From positions 1,452-65,451 of the forward strand of contig OENT01000270.1 of assembly GCA_900239685.1 (NCBI GenBank): a stretch of DNA of 64,000 bases, written 5' to 3'. This document shows, in pieces, positions 14,806-27,846 of the stretch. Origin of the DNA: Rotaria macrura (Eukaryota > Rotifera > Eurotatoria > Philodinida > Philodinidae). Made by a program: the position numbers and the translations under genes. The notes beneath the pieces are model-generated. The model searched no databases. It was given only the letters and a program-made list of their open reading frames with translations, and was not told the origin of the DNA. Every line of letters begins with the position of its first letter. Position 1 is the first letter of the stretch.

Positions 14806-17800
14806 CTAAATGAAAAATAATATTTTTATTCTATACATGTCGTTCGTTGACATTTAATATGTGCAAGAACAATTTGTTTGGCTATATGACTTCAACTCAA
14901 TCATATGAGATCACAATAAGATTACTTTGAATACGAGTGTTATCTCGATTTTATAGTCGGTATCTAAGCAAAACTAATACCGAATCATATTTGTATCACA
15001 TATAAAACGACTCTACAGCATTATTTATCGATATATCTGACGGCTAGAAGTTTTGTGCAACTTATATGTTTTTGAAGAAAATATTTCCATGCTTACGGTA
15101 AGAAAAATGAAAACAAAAAATAGGAAGAACCTTAGAGAAAGACGATGAAAATTTTCATGATATTACATTTTCTCTATTTTCTATTAGTATTGTGAAGCTA
15201 CAGGTACTTGGATTCCGCATTTTAGCCCCAAAGGAGTTGCGCTAACAAGTGTTTCTGTTGGGTTGCCTTGGTTAGGAAAGATTCTCACCGCTAGCTCTTT
15301 AATTTCAAAGGCGATTAAAGAGGAGCCAGTGTAACATAAAACAATAACTATAAAAACAAACTCTTAGTCTATTCAATATACGAACATTATGGACTGATTT
15401 ATCAGCCACGTTTGCTTTGCTCAAGAGTATAGATTGGTCATTGAACTGATCATGGGGGAAATAAAGAGACGGCGGATTGACTTGTATTTCTATTCTGATG
15501 TCGTCTATTAGAAGCAGTATCTATTTCTCTTTATTTCAGCAAAGTGAAGATATAAAAAGATATTTTTTATGAACTCATAGGGTTCAGATACGCATTTCTC
15601 AAAATACGTACTTTATCCCCAAGTAATAATAATAATATTATCAATGCAATCATTTTAATCAACGACGAATATGTATTTCATTCAATAGTAAACAATTCTA
15701 TCGATACATGCCATACAACATGTACCACAGACACATTGTAATTTTAGATAAAATAAGAGTTTTAAAATGTTTTTCGAATGATGTTTTTCATTTAATCGAT
15801 AGTTCTGTACAATTACTATTAATATAATGATGAATCGATTACTTTGTCATTTTCTTTTAATAGAGATTTTCCCAATGTCCCCAGGTCCCGCATTCAAGGA
15901 TGAAGAATTGAATATTTATTTCATGCTATGAAAATTTATGTTTCGCTGTTCCAACCCAAGCCTCAGTGATTTTACTTTCTTAGGTTTCCGACCAAGCTCT
16001 GTTTAACAGTCTAAGTATAAAATAGAGAGCTGAGGGAGCGGGTCGATTCTATCCGGTGCATTCATATTTCATGAGCTTAATTTTCAATATGGCTACAAAT
16101 TACATTTGATTACAAGACAATATAATCAGTTAATGATATATTGGCATAGGAACACGTGACAAGTGGAATTCAAAAAACTAAATGAGCCTGATGCGTGACT
16201 AAGAAATGATGTCGTTAGTATACTTAAAATATTCTGCTCTGAAACAAAAACTAATTATTATCAAGTTTCGACAACTAGCACAAGAAAAATAATATGTTAC
16301 CAACTAGAGACTTTTCTACGACATAATATTCATGATGGTATCTATATACGTATATTTACTTGTAACTATTCATTTCATTGAAAATCATACCAAATAAATC
16401 GATAGTTCTATGTGTATCAAAAGAAAATTTTCTTTTTTTTTTTGATTTCGTCTATGGATGAACATGAGAAAGAAACGGAAATGTCTCTAAGACATCATGA
16501 GATGATTTATGCCAATGACATATGCACTCTGCCAGACATTTCTACGTACTTAGATACATAAACAAGATCATCATATTTCGTCTCATCAAAAGATCATAAT
16601 ATGCGAGACATATACTACGTTGTTTGATATTAGTTGATGCTATTTATAAATCTCATGTATTTCTTAAGTGATATTGAAGAGATAAAAGAAGAATTATTTA
16701 GAATAGATATCTGAAACACTAGTAATCTTTCTAAATTTTCATTTCACTACTAGTGAATTCTTATTTCAATCAGCACAAGATGAAACAATACGTTTCATAT
16801 GACAACAGAAACACGAAGAATATCATTTATACACTTCTTTTACGCACAACTCAGCTAGTGCTGATGATTCATATGTAATAAAATTGTTTTGGGAAATAAC
16901 TATATTGTACAGTCATTATATTGTATATGTTGTTTTAAGAATTACTTATTAATCATGGTCGGCAATCTATGTTCTGTGTTATTAAAAGCTTCACTGTGAT
17001 TGATGACCATCTTTAAGAATAGACGTACGACACTAATTATAAAAGCATGTAATAAATCTCTTTTCTAAGAAAAAAGTAGCAAAGTGAAGGAAGGAAATAA
17101 TTTTTCTTATTTTTTAACTTCAAATATGTTTACTGTCAATCCAATAGAACTAGTAACCTCTATCTAACGATAGGCCGAGCCTCTTTTCTGAAAAGCTATG
17201 CGAGCTTTTGATTAATGGAAAAAGATTGTTGTCATCGTTTGAACATATAAATCTCATGTTGTTCATATCGTAAGATACTAGATTTTGTTGTATCAAACCT
17301 CAGAGTCTTTATATATATATATACATATATTGGCAAACGTCTATGATCGTCCGTAAAATTTGTTGTCAATTTTTACAGACGTCAAGCTTCTCTTCATTAT
17401 TCATCATATAATAGTCGTAATCTTTAGAAATAAATCAACGCCAAAATGATATTTCACTGCTTTTTCTATTATCATATTCCCGTCTTGCTGACACATACAT
17501 AAAACAAATTCATTTTTTTTTGATAGAACCCTCTATTTCATAAAAGGGAATTGGCGATCTTCTTCTTTTTCTTCTTATCTTAAATAACTTTCAATAGATT
17601 TCGGTTTCATTTTACGACGGAACAAAACGAAACATGAATGAGTTAAATACGAAAATCTTGTTCACAAACAAATTAATGAAAACATGACATACTTCGATTT
17701 CAATGAAATCATTATGTATTATAATTTTGTCTATTTTATATCACAGAAGTACTTCTTGATTGCAATTCAATCGCGCCGATGGCAAAGATCTAAACAAAAA

Positions 17801-19945
17801 AAAAAGAAAGTAATACAAATGTCTACCTCTAAGATAAATCTAAAATATTGACACATGACAAGTGAGAAATTATCAACAGTTGTTATCATTGTAAATAGAT
17901 GAACAAAGCAAAAGGCAACTAACCAGAAAATCTTATTCAGCAGCGCTTTGTAGTGAATGATATTACAGTATATACGAGATGACAGTTTGTGTATTCTCTC
18001 AATTTTACTTCGTGTTTCCATTGGAACACTGATTCTGTAAATATAAGAAATTGCTCATAGAGAAAAAGAGACAGGACCTTCGCAGATGTCTTTCACATAA
18101 TTAATATGTCAAGAATTTCACCATGGAAAGAATTTTAATCCTCTGACAACGAATACGATGAAAAATGACAAGATAAAAAAATACAAAAATTACTTTTTTT
18201 CTTATTTCTGTGGCTTCCTCCTGTTCTTCTTCTTTTTCTTCTTTTTCTTTAACTTTTCATCCGCCGCTTCTTATATATTTCAGCCAGCAACTATGCTACT
18301 TGACTCGTCATTGCTTATGGATATATATAAGGAGAACTCAAACACAACCTCATAGAATGTCAGCTTAAGCATAATAACAAAATTGATGCAAAATAAACTA
18401 ATACTATCACTAAAATGAGATAACCAAAGAGAAGACGAACTATGAAAAATAAAGTAGAATAAATTCAATATAATATGAAGATACTATAGTTAATACCTTA
18501 ATTGAAAACACGCAAAGGAAAAAAATATCATTAGAAAATTCACAAGTTTTCCGTTGAATTCTCAAAATAGAAGAAGAAAACCTTCAATAGCTAATCAAAT
18601 TGAAATCAGTAATCTCGAATAAACTTTTTTGTTTCATCGTTGTTCTCTCATTCATCTATCACACAGTTCATCTGATATGTTTACGGATTGGATGAGAAAT
18701 AAATCTTTATTTTCGTATCTTGTCCAGGTTTCTGGTTAACGACACTTTATTACTATTCTAATCAACAGATTTCTGAGGTTTCTTCAAAACATGTAGCTAT
18801 TGCACACAATGGTACTTGAATTTCTGCAGTTTCACTCTATTCCAATTCAATAGATAAAAGTTGATAAATATTTTATTTCTTACTAAGCTTTCTTTTGCAC
18901 GGTGGATAATACACATCCCATTAATATTCTATAATCTATCTGTCATGGCATGGTTGACGGAGTCTTATTGCTAGTTAAATAAATTTTTGAAAGCTTTTGT
19001 GTTCAATTGAACTTTAAAATTGCATTTCTGTTCGATTGATTGCTATCATGAATGAAACTAAACTTATTTTTTTCGTCTACTTTCTTAGCGAATAAATAAA
19101 ATTTTCTTTTTCTTTAAAGAAATATACATTGTGAAGAGATTTATTTATTGCATTAAGATCAATTTCACTATATCACATCAAAGCAACGTTATCGTAATCA
19201 TAAGAAAAAACAGTTGAGTTCTAAATAACAAAATATGAATCCTAAATATACTTTTCGTCTGTCAATAGAATTTGTTTTTTTTTGCATAATACTATGAATG
19301 TACTCATTAGATGATTTCTAAATGTTCTTCTTAGTACAGCATGTTGTCGTTGATCGTATTAGAACAAACAATATCAATTCATAATGTTTTCAACAACGAT
19401 GTATCACAATAGTTATACGAATGAAACTTTATTTTGTGAAAGCATTCGAATACATTGGTAAAAATATTGTGTACTGTATAAGAGTTTGATTTTTATTGAT
19501 TATTAAAATCGATATCTGCATAGACTTTAGTCACTAATGGACATGTTTATGATTGAGTTAAAATCATTTTTCTACTGACTAATGAAATATATCATGCATT
19601 GGAGAAAAAATACGCTGATTTTGCCACTCTTTTCAATCAAAACAAATCGATGCACAGTTGTTTGATGATTTTGTTTTTATTTTTCCTTTGACTCTATTGA
19701 CTACGTTTACTTTTTCTCTAATTGTCCATGACTATTTTTTGATGTACTATTAAAAGCCTTTCAATAATAACTTGAGAGGTACACATTTTTTTTTCTGTCA
19801 TTCTATAACGATTTTTAATTAGGTAGAATGAAAGTGATAACGCTCGAACATCCTGATTTACATGTTCTTTTTCGTCATTTTGTGGTTTCTAAATCAAAAG
19901 ATATTTACAGTTTTCCATCTATTTATAATATTCATTTTTGTGTAG
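14806..19945. other. Long gene-poor stretch
   Basis: It should hold the missing first exon and promoter of the glycosyltransferase gene near its left end. I saw a short imperfect hairpin (GCTCTTTAAT at 15294 against ATTAAAGAGGAGC at 15314) in a locally GC-richer patch at 15190-15340. There is a pyrimidine-rich tract at about 18205-18255 and the left copy of a duplicated non-coding block at 19370-19635. The open frames at 17767-18021 and 18158-18468 are low-complexity, Phe/Ile-rich and unsupported. Confidence 0.45.
19370..19635 (+). repeat. Left copy of a diverged duplicated non-coding block
   Basis: Aligns by eye with 24247-24550 in the same orientation. Shared words include AATATCAAT-CATAAT, TTGTGTACT, TTTGATTTTT-TGATTATT and ATATCATGC-TTG, and a similar final section running into TGATTTTG. 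The right copy carries about 45 extra bases. Neither copy has an open frame across it. Confidence 0.6.
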
Positions 19946-20182
19946 ATGAATTCTAATTGTTTAACAACGATGCCTCGAAGGGGTATGAATCCGATGACAT
20001 CAAATCATTATCGTCGAGTTGAACAAGCCATGCAAAATTATTTGACAGCATCGGCATACAATTATCGCATGGGATATGATCGTATTGGAACAAGAACTTC
20101 TCAAACACTATTCCATGTAAATATACACGCTTATAATGACTATATCAATCGATTATATCTCAATAGTTGGTTGAACAAATAG
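19946..20182 (+). CDS. Small uncharacterised protein or terminal exon (78 aa)
   Basis: A frame of 78 residues preceded directly by an acceptor-like pyrimidine stretch ending TTTTTGTGTAG, so it may be the last exon of a gene whose earlier exons I could not find. Its composition differs from the AT-rich noise around it: Arg, Tyr, Asn, Thr and Met rich (MNSNCLTTMPRRGMNPMTSN, later MGYDRIGTRTSQTLFHVNIH). There is no signal peptide, membrane helix or known motif. Not recognised. It could be a genuine small polar protein or a chance frame; coding composition is the only support. Confidence 0.4.
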   Translation: MNSNCLTTMPRRGMNPMTSNHYRRVEQAMQNYLTASAYNYRMGYDRIGTRTSQTLFHVNIHAYNDYINRLYLNSWLNK

Positions 20183-22504
20183 TATGGTTGATTATGATTA
20201 GTATTTGAAATGATAGATCGATAAAAACTTTGTTATTTATTATGTCTACTTACACATAAATGTATTCAGTTTGTTTACATTTAGATGATTTATTTATTAA
20301 CTTATTCTAAATTAAATATTCAAATAACTACGATGATATTAAGCATTCCAATAAAATATTTATGAATCTGAGATGTAAACGGTTGGATGAAGTTTCTACC
20401 TGAAATATACTTTTGAAATTTTAGTATCATCAATAAAAAATGTATTAGATTGAGACAAGATTTTCTATTTCTTGTTATTTGGATATTTTTTTATTGTAAA
20501 TTTAGTTAGAAAAATAAAAATTCCTATCAGATGAATCAGATCTAAAAATGAATCTTGTTTAACATTGCAGATTATGATCAGTTTTACATCAGATTGTGTA
20601 TATCCTGAAATAATAATCGAGTGAGGAAAGAAACAGGTTTCTGTTTACATTCGTTTCAAAATATCTGAATTATGTTCGTCAGAGATCTGTATCAATAATG
20701 ACAACCATGCGATGTTTCTAAAAATAACACTTGAAGCGGTATATATCGGGCCAATCGGTTGTCGCTAGGATGATATCTATGTACCGTAAGCTGTTCTAGA
20801 GTCAACGTTTGGTTGAGCAGTGTGCAGTGGATGCTAAAGGCACCGACAACAAAAAAAAATGTGCATCAGTCTAACTCTATCTGAATAATTTTACAATCGC
20901 AAAAGATGTAAATAGAAATTATTTAGTTTTTGTGTAGATCAAAATTTCAAGCTATGTTAAAAATATGTGAATTTCTGTCTATCTTCTACGTTGCTTGAAG
21001 AATAACAATAGATTTCATAGAAAAAGCATCTATGATATAAAAAAAACTGGTTAGAATAAGTTTTGTTAAGTTCTACTATTACTGCAAGAAAAAACAAAAA
21101 ATTTTGAGCTATAGTCTTTTAGGTTCGGATTTGTCATTTTTATATTTATACGCCATGTCTGCAGACTAAATCCAAATTCGAATCGAGTCGCCAAATCGTT
21201 TGTAGAATTGTTACACTCCAAGATGGATTTCTTTTTAATTGTATGTCTTGAGTATCAAACAAACGGATAGTGAAGATCAGTGCATTGAAATACATATGAT
21301 GTTATTTTCTTTCTGTAGCTACATCATGCGAGCAGTTTGCCTAAATTGTATATCTGCATTCCGCAGTGATTGTAGAAAAAATATTTTCTCTCCCTTAAAC
21401 ATTTCAACGATTGACATTATTCAGGAATTATCGATTCTATTTGATAGTTCTAAGGAATTATGAAAAACAAATCGTACCGTCTATTTATTATATGACAGCG
21501 TGTTACGTTAGATTTTTATCTATTATCTGAAATTTATCATCATTCATGGATGAGCCTTTGGAGATATCAGAAAGAAAACTGGTGAAAATCAGAACCATTA
21601 CATCAGAAAGTCAGATACTAAACAAATTTGTCATTGTTTAATTTTAATTTTCTATAGTACACAAATAACGAAAATCGACATCCGGAATTTCACAAATAAA
21701 TTTTCAACATATGCCAAAGTATACTTCTCGAAAATCCTAATGTTGATATTTAGAAAACACCCAAAAGTCAACCATCGTGGAATGTTGAATGGTCACCAAT
21801 TCAACAATGATGTTCTCAAGATACGTCCTGTTTTATCAATCGAATGATTTCATGATTTCTCTCCAGACGACAGTCGTATAATTTAAGAGTTAAGCTCAAT
21901 TCCATTCTCCTCAACTTTTAAGAAATACTTTGAACACGTTTGTGCCACTATCGACCAAATAATACAATTTGTTCCAATTTATATCGATATATTTTCTGTT
22001 TTTGTCCTAGTTCAATCTGTACAACATCTCTCTCAATAAACACATTTCATATATTGCTTGAACTCTTTTCATTCTAAAACCAATCATTTTCTACTGAAAT
22101 GTAAAAAATTCTTCGTTCGATTCGAAATTTTCATATCAAAATAGTTTACTTAGTAAACCAAATACGGATGCAAGATAATACCAGTCTCATGTGTATCACT
22201 TGTTCTTTTGATTATTTTCCTTGAGTTCTTTCATATTAAACTGATTTTTCCATACAACAATCCATTGTAGAGTTTCAAGTACTCAAACTTTTCACTCCTT
22301 ACTATAGAATATATGAAATAAGATCGATGGTAGAAACTGTAGTCTCTGTGACAGACGAATTGTGTTAAAGATCGAGTTGCAGTATATCTCAGTTACACTA
22401 AAAAGTAAATCACTAGAAAAGAATGGATAGAAGATCTTGCAAAATAAATAGAAAAATATGCGAAAAAATACCTATTGAAATTCGACCAGTGCATTGGTGA
22501 TTGA
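20183..22504. other. Gene-poor stretch
   Basis: AT-rich, no supported gene. A weak inverted pair GTTGTCG/CGACAAC lies near 20760 and 20848. The frame at 21239-21463 has no motif. Confidence 0.45.
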
Positions 22505-23149
22505 ATTAATGTTGAGAGCACTCTCAAAACAAAGAATTGACAACATATTCATCAACAACTTTGTTTCAATCGTTCATCGGCGCAAGAAAATTTTTCAAAA
22601 AGTATATATGAATGGGCAACAGAGGGTCAACACCACCGCTCATTCAATTCAAATAAAATCGACTGTTATTAAATATTTCTTGACTTATACTCAACAGCCG
22701 AAACAACAAGAAATTCAGCGTTCAGTAGTCGAACATAAAATATAACTATGCTTAATTTACGTTTCTAGTCTTTTCCTATAAATTACCAACCATAATGTTT
22801 TCATTTGAGATCTGGACTCTAGCAATCATTTTGAAACAAATATTTATTCTTCATGTCTTGGCACACATAAAAACGATTTTTCATGAATTCAAACATGCTC
22901 TAAGCAACAAGCGATAGCACAACGAATGGATATGCATCATACTATTGGTCTGATGAATCTGACATTCGATCCTATGCTGTGATTAGTGCACAAACAGCAC
23001 AGCGATGAAAAACAGTCGCTCGTTGTGACTAATGTCAAGCTGGTCAATTCATGAAACAAGGATATCAAAGTTCAGTTGAGACCTCAAGTTCATCTAATTT
23101 AAATCGTCATTTATCTATGCCATCGAATTTGCATAGTTGCAAGAAATAA
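22505..23149 (+). pseudogene. Probable pseudogene: one frame with coding-like blocks broken by stops
   Basis: One frame (codon starts at 22505, 22883, 23147) contains coding-like blocks well above the local background in Ser, Thr, Gln and Glu. The first (about 22553-22660) reads SSAQENFSKSIYEWATEGQH. The second (about 22904-23005) reads NGYASYYWSDESDIRSYAVI then SAQTAQR. The third (about 23033-23146) reads CQAGQFMKQGYQSSVETSSS then NLNRHLSMPSNLHSCKK. They are interrupted by TAA, TAG and TGA codons, for example at 22901, 23006 and 23030, without frame change. GC content is visibly higher in these blocks. The parent gene is not recognised. In DNA this AT-rich a similar stop density arises by chance, so the case rests on composition and frame constancy. 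Confidence 0.35.
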
Positions 23150-26100
23150 AAATTTTCTATACTCTACTTCAAACAATATTTACACCTTTCATTTAACATG
23201 AAAAAAAATAAATATCACTTGAGTATTGATGAAAACGATAATGGTTTGATAGTGCATTATGCCTGTCAGTGTATGGTATGCAATTGATGCATTGAACAAT
23301 TTGATAATGGGAGTAAAATGATATTTTTTTTCCGATGAAATGATATCGTCAATGGAAAAGTATCATCGTGAAATGATTGTCATTTTGGTTAATTTGTTTC
23401 TTTTTTGAGCTATCTATAGTACTTTATTTGTCCATCTATTGTGTACATGATTTCAGAAGTATTCTATTCTTGAAAATGTACCCGTATTGTATGTGTATCT
23501 ATGTTTTATTCGTTTGATAGGAAGTAATAACACAGCTCACCATTGAAATGTAACTTTATGAAATCAAGCAAGCGTAACTGTCAGTTAATCGATCGACTAA
23601 ACTATGATTCATATCGCTCATCATAGTTTTTTGTCCGAAATACTGATAATTAATCTTTTCTATAGTAAGCAACGAGATAACATCTATTTTCAAGATAATC
23701 TTCATGATAATATATGAAAACTACTAATTATTTTGTTATCGATGAAGTTTCGATCAACGAGTATTTGAAGATTGAATCCATCAAAAGTTTCCCTCTTGAA
23801 AATGTACGATGATGAATATATCGAACTAGTTTTAAAAATGAGAAAAAAATATATCTGAGTCACATCGATCTTAAATATCAATAAGAATTTTGATATCCTC
23901 GAAATGTGTTGAAACAAATTGACGACTTTTTCTTTATTTCTAAACGAAAAAGAATCCAAGGCATTGGATGCGTACTATGCGCTCAATTGAACCAGGCTAG
24001 AACATGAACCCATGATTTTCATCATAGAAAATATGACTGACTTCGTGAGTAGAAGAGAAACGTATGATATGTAAATGGGATTATTTTCGTTTTGTTCGTT
24101 TGTTGTAGTATGATATGAACAACAGTTATAAATAACTATTTGAATTTTTTTCACACTTCAACTTGTTTTCATGTATCGTAGTAGAACAAAAAACAATCGA
24201 AATCTCTTATTGATGTGAAAAAAACATTTATCGATGTCGACTTAAAAATATCAATCCATAATATTTTACATAGAACTGTGACACACTAGTGAATATAAAG
24301 AAAAACCTTCATTCTGTTAGAGCATTAGGAGAAAATTGTAAATACTTTGTGTACTATATCACATTTTGATTTTTTCTGATTATTCATATTAATATTCGTA
24401 TGAGTCTACTAAATAGCGGAAGTTATGATTTTGCGTGAACTTATCCCGATTAAAGAACGTATTGTTGATGAGTAAAAATCATGTTTTTACTGAATAGTAA
24501 AACATATCATGCCTTGAAAAAAGAGTGAGTGATTTTGTCATGCTTTTTAATACAAAGAAGTTAATACGGAGATCAGTTTTCAAATTATCGCTGCCTGACA
24601 TATTTGTCTTTGTTGTAAAAGTTGTCGGCTATTGCCCAATGTTCGTTTAACGTCATGCATGAATGTTTCATATGCGCTATGAAGATTGCGCAGTGATGAA
24701 TCACGAACTCAAACTATTGTCTTTTATTTTTCGATGAATAATTACGGAGGTAGCAAATCATATACAATGTGATTTACTTCCATTGAGATTATACCGACCA
24801 TCAGTTTCAGCGATTTATGTTGCTAAATGCGTCATAACTGTAATGGTGTCATCATCGTGTATATTGTATTGACTGTTAATTGTTTAAAACTCAATTTTAT
24901 GATGATGCTTAGAAACAAGACTGATCTCTTATTTACAGAAGCTGACTTTTGTAGAGTTGCAAAAAATTTAGAAAAGTGATTAGGGAATCCTATTATGCAA
25001 ATCTAGATTTATATATGAATCGAAACGTTTATTTTACACATTTTACTCGACTTTTATGACAATAGAATGATGTGATTCAGATGTTTTTCCATTATTTTCT
25101 TAATTTTTTTCCAACTTAAAACCAGTATCTTTCTTCGTGATCAAATGAATAAATAGATCTTCAAATTCGACCATCAGATGGACGGACAGTATGAAATGTA
25201 TTTATTTCAATAAATTGTCATCTATGAAAAATGACAACAATATAATAAAATACCTGTTTTTTATCACATTGTTTCATAACATGCAGTAGTATTTATTGCT
25301 ATCAATGTCTTGTCCAATCATTTTTTCGCTATTTAACAATAATGAGGATAGTAACAAAAACACATTTATTAATCGATTTAGATTTCATTAGCCATGTTTC
25401 ACAACGTTCCATTATTGAACGTTCTTTCTTAGCATTTCGTTAGTGATAGAATTATCAACTATCTCGAAAGGTCACTAATCATATATTTCAACATTACTCA
25501 TACTCATGAATCATCCTCGTTATTGAAATAATCCTTACATTTGCTGTAGCGAACACCATGAGATTCCCATATTGTTTAATGCATTTGGATAATACATTAT
25601 GTGTGGAAATAAATCTAACGTCATTGCATCTTATTTTTACGAATCATTTATGATGATTGCACCATAATAATTTCGTACCATAGGCTTAATAGTGCGGCTT
25701 GTGCTGAACCAGTGTGTATGACGAGTTCAGGTAAAATACCTGAATGAATTCTTCGTTCAATAAACATTGCTCGTGAAATAAAGCAAGTTCAAACGTAATA
25801 GACACATAAATATCTTCTAGTCTACTTTCACTACGGATGAAAGACGGAATACACTTATTGCGTAGAAGAATAGGATTAATAAATGATTGTTGAAGTAAAT
25901 TGTACGAAAACATCAATTGCATTCAGGTCCATCATTTCACATGAAATGATAAGTGTGATTGTGGAAATGTTTAATACGGTGTCCGATGAACTCATATGTT
26001 ACTGCATGCATTTTTTCAATCGATCGTCACATTCATGTTAGACGTCTTAGCAGAAATACATGATATATGTGAAGAAGGCCTTTGAAACACTTCCTTTCGA

Positions 26101-27846
26101 ACTAAGAGTTACAACTAGAAACTCTTTCTTAATTCACTATTCTACCACGTAGGAGACGAATGAGTTCATACTCCATTCTCGAAAATCAAATATTAGAGAA
26201 TTGTGAACAAATTTATTTCGATCGATGTGTGTAAACGATATATGAACATAACAAATCACTATTCAAAGTTTCCCAAACTGGATTCCATCAGTGTTTCGTC
26301 TAATATGAATTCTACTCTGCAATTAAGTTATTCACACACAAAAAAATAACCTAGAAGATAACAGAACTTTTCATATGATGTCAGGAAATTTGGTGCTGTA
26401 ATCGATTAATACCAATAGCAATGTATAAATGATCTTCGGTATTGAAATACTAAACATTGTTTGTTTCTTGATTGACGCTTCACAAAAATAAAAAATAGAA
26501 ACAGAAACACAGTGGCCCGTTTCCTCTCAAGAAAAACCTTGGCAGTACAAGCACACTGAGGATTATGACATGGAATTCATGCTTCGTATTTAGAGTTACA
26601 TCATTCTGATGGAAAATATCCCATTACTGATTTTTTTTCACACGTATAATTGCTAAAATTAACGGGCGAATAGCAATGTTACGAAAGTCAATTATTTAAC
26701 GCTGCATATTTACGTGGATGATAAATGGATGGTTGGAAAGATGAGGAGACATGAAGTACTACTCATACTCATGCTACCAATCGATGTAAATCATTCGAAA
26801 AATTCATGAAAAAATCTTCCTATGTTAGATTGATTTAGAAAAATGTTATTCTTCAAAATGATGATTTCTATTACCGTCTCTACTTTCACAAACAATCATT
26901 GAAAAATACTTGTCTTACATTCTATTCATTATTAGACAGTACATACACAGTATAGCATGCCATTATAGATATTCCAATATTGATAATTGTATTATATTCT
27001 TTCAATCGCACGGTATGATGTTTCAATGAAATCTTTCAAACTTTGTCGAACATGGACGATAAGATATATTTCATGTTATTGTCACGTACAAGTTGCTGTT
27101 AGTTCGAAAAGAAGCAACTAATAAAACCAATGCTTTGATCATTTTTCTTGCATCTACCTCTGTTCCACTGGTCATTCACTCGATAACTGAAAGAGTAGAA
27201 AAAAAAAGCAACAAAAATGAATATTCGTCATGAACTTTTGAATTCAGAAGAAAAATCTGACATCTTCACGATTACGGTTACACCTCTATTATAAAAAAAT
27301 GCACGCGCACTCATCCGTTCAACTCAATTCACTAGCGAAATCAGAGAAGGTTACTTTTTCCTTGAAAATACATAGAAAAAAATTTCGAAACAGTGATATA
27401 CATCTATGTTCGTATGAATATTTCTATATAGGTCTTTACCTGATGAAGTATACACGAGTAAGAAAATATAATGTAAAAGTATAATCCGTTTTATTTATTT
27501 ATTCCAAAAACAGCAATAATCAATGAGATTACGAAGCAGGAATGAAAGAGAAAAGTAAATCGGTGTGAATAGTGGCTGTATGCCCATGAAACGAAAAGAA
27601 ACGCCTAGGGTTGGATATGTTTCAATAGATAGCAGTGGTGAGACGATCGTTGTGTTGACTATTCTCAATCACACCTACTTTAGGTACAATAAAACTTGAG
27701 GTATGAGAAAACAGAGCTAGCTACACACATAATTAAACACATAGATTAGTAATTATTCGAATAAAGTTTTCGATTAAGGTTAGTAATTTGTTATTGAGTT
27801 GAAGTCAAAGAATAAATTGAATATGATCAATTCTGCATTATCTATT
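23150..27846. other. Long gene-poor stretch
   Basis: No supported gene. It holds the right copy of the duplicated block (24247-24550). The end nearest 27846 is probably the 3' UTR of the 211-residue membrane protein. Frames at 23702-23959, 25686-25922 and 27299-27484 lack motifs and splice support. Confidence 0.45.
24247..24550 (+). repeat. Right copy of the diverged duplicated non-coding block
   Basis: Same-orientation partner of 19370-19635, about 4.9 kb away. The last 80 bases are the best conserved part. An insertion of about 45 bases near 24415-24460 is absent from the left copy. Confidence 0.6.

Noticed and set aside
16020-16070. tRNA-like TpsiC arm (GGGTCGATTCTATCC)
   Set aside because: No matching acceptor stem, D arm or anticodon arm around it.
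18158-18468. Overlapping plus and minus frames of about 62-65 codons
   Set aside because: Low-complexity Phe/Ser translation from a pyrimidine tract with no gene features.
20755-20855. Possible inverted-repeat element (GTTGTCG/CGACAAC)
   Set aside because: Only 7 bp of pairing and no flanking duplication.
22343-23450. Alternative genetic code (TAA/TAG read as Gln) to explain the interrupted frame
   Set aside because: All well-supported genes in the window end in ordinary TAA or TGA with no in-frame stops, so a local pseudogene or chance frame is simpler.
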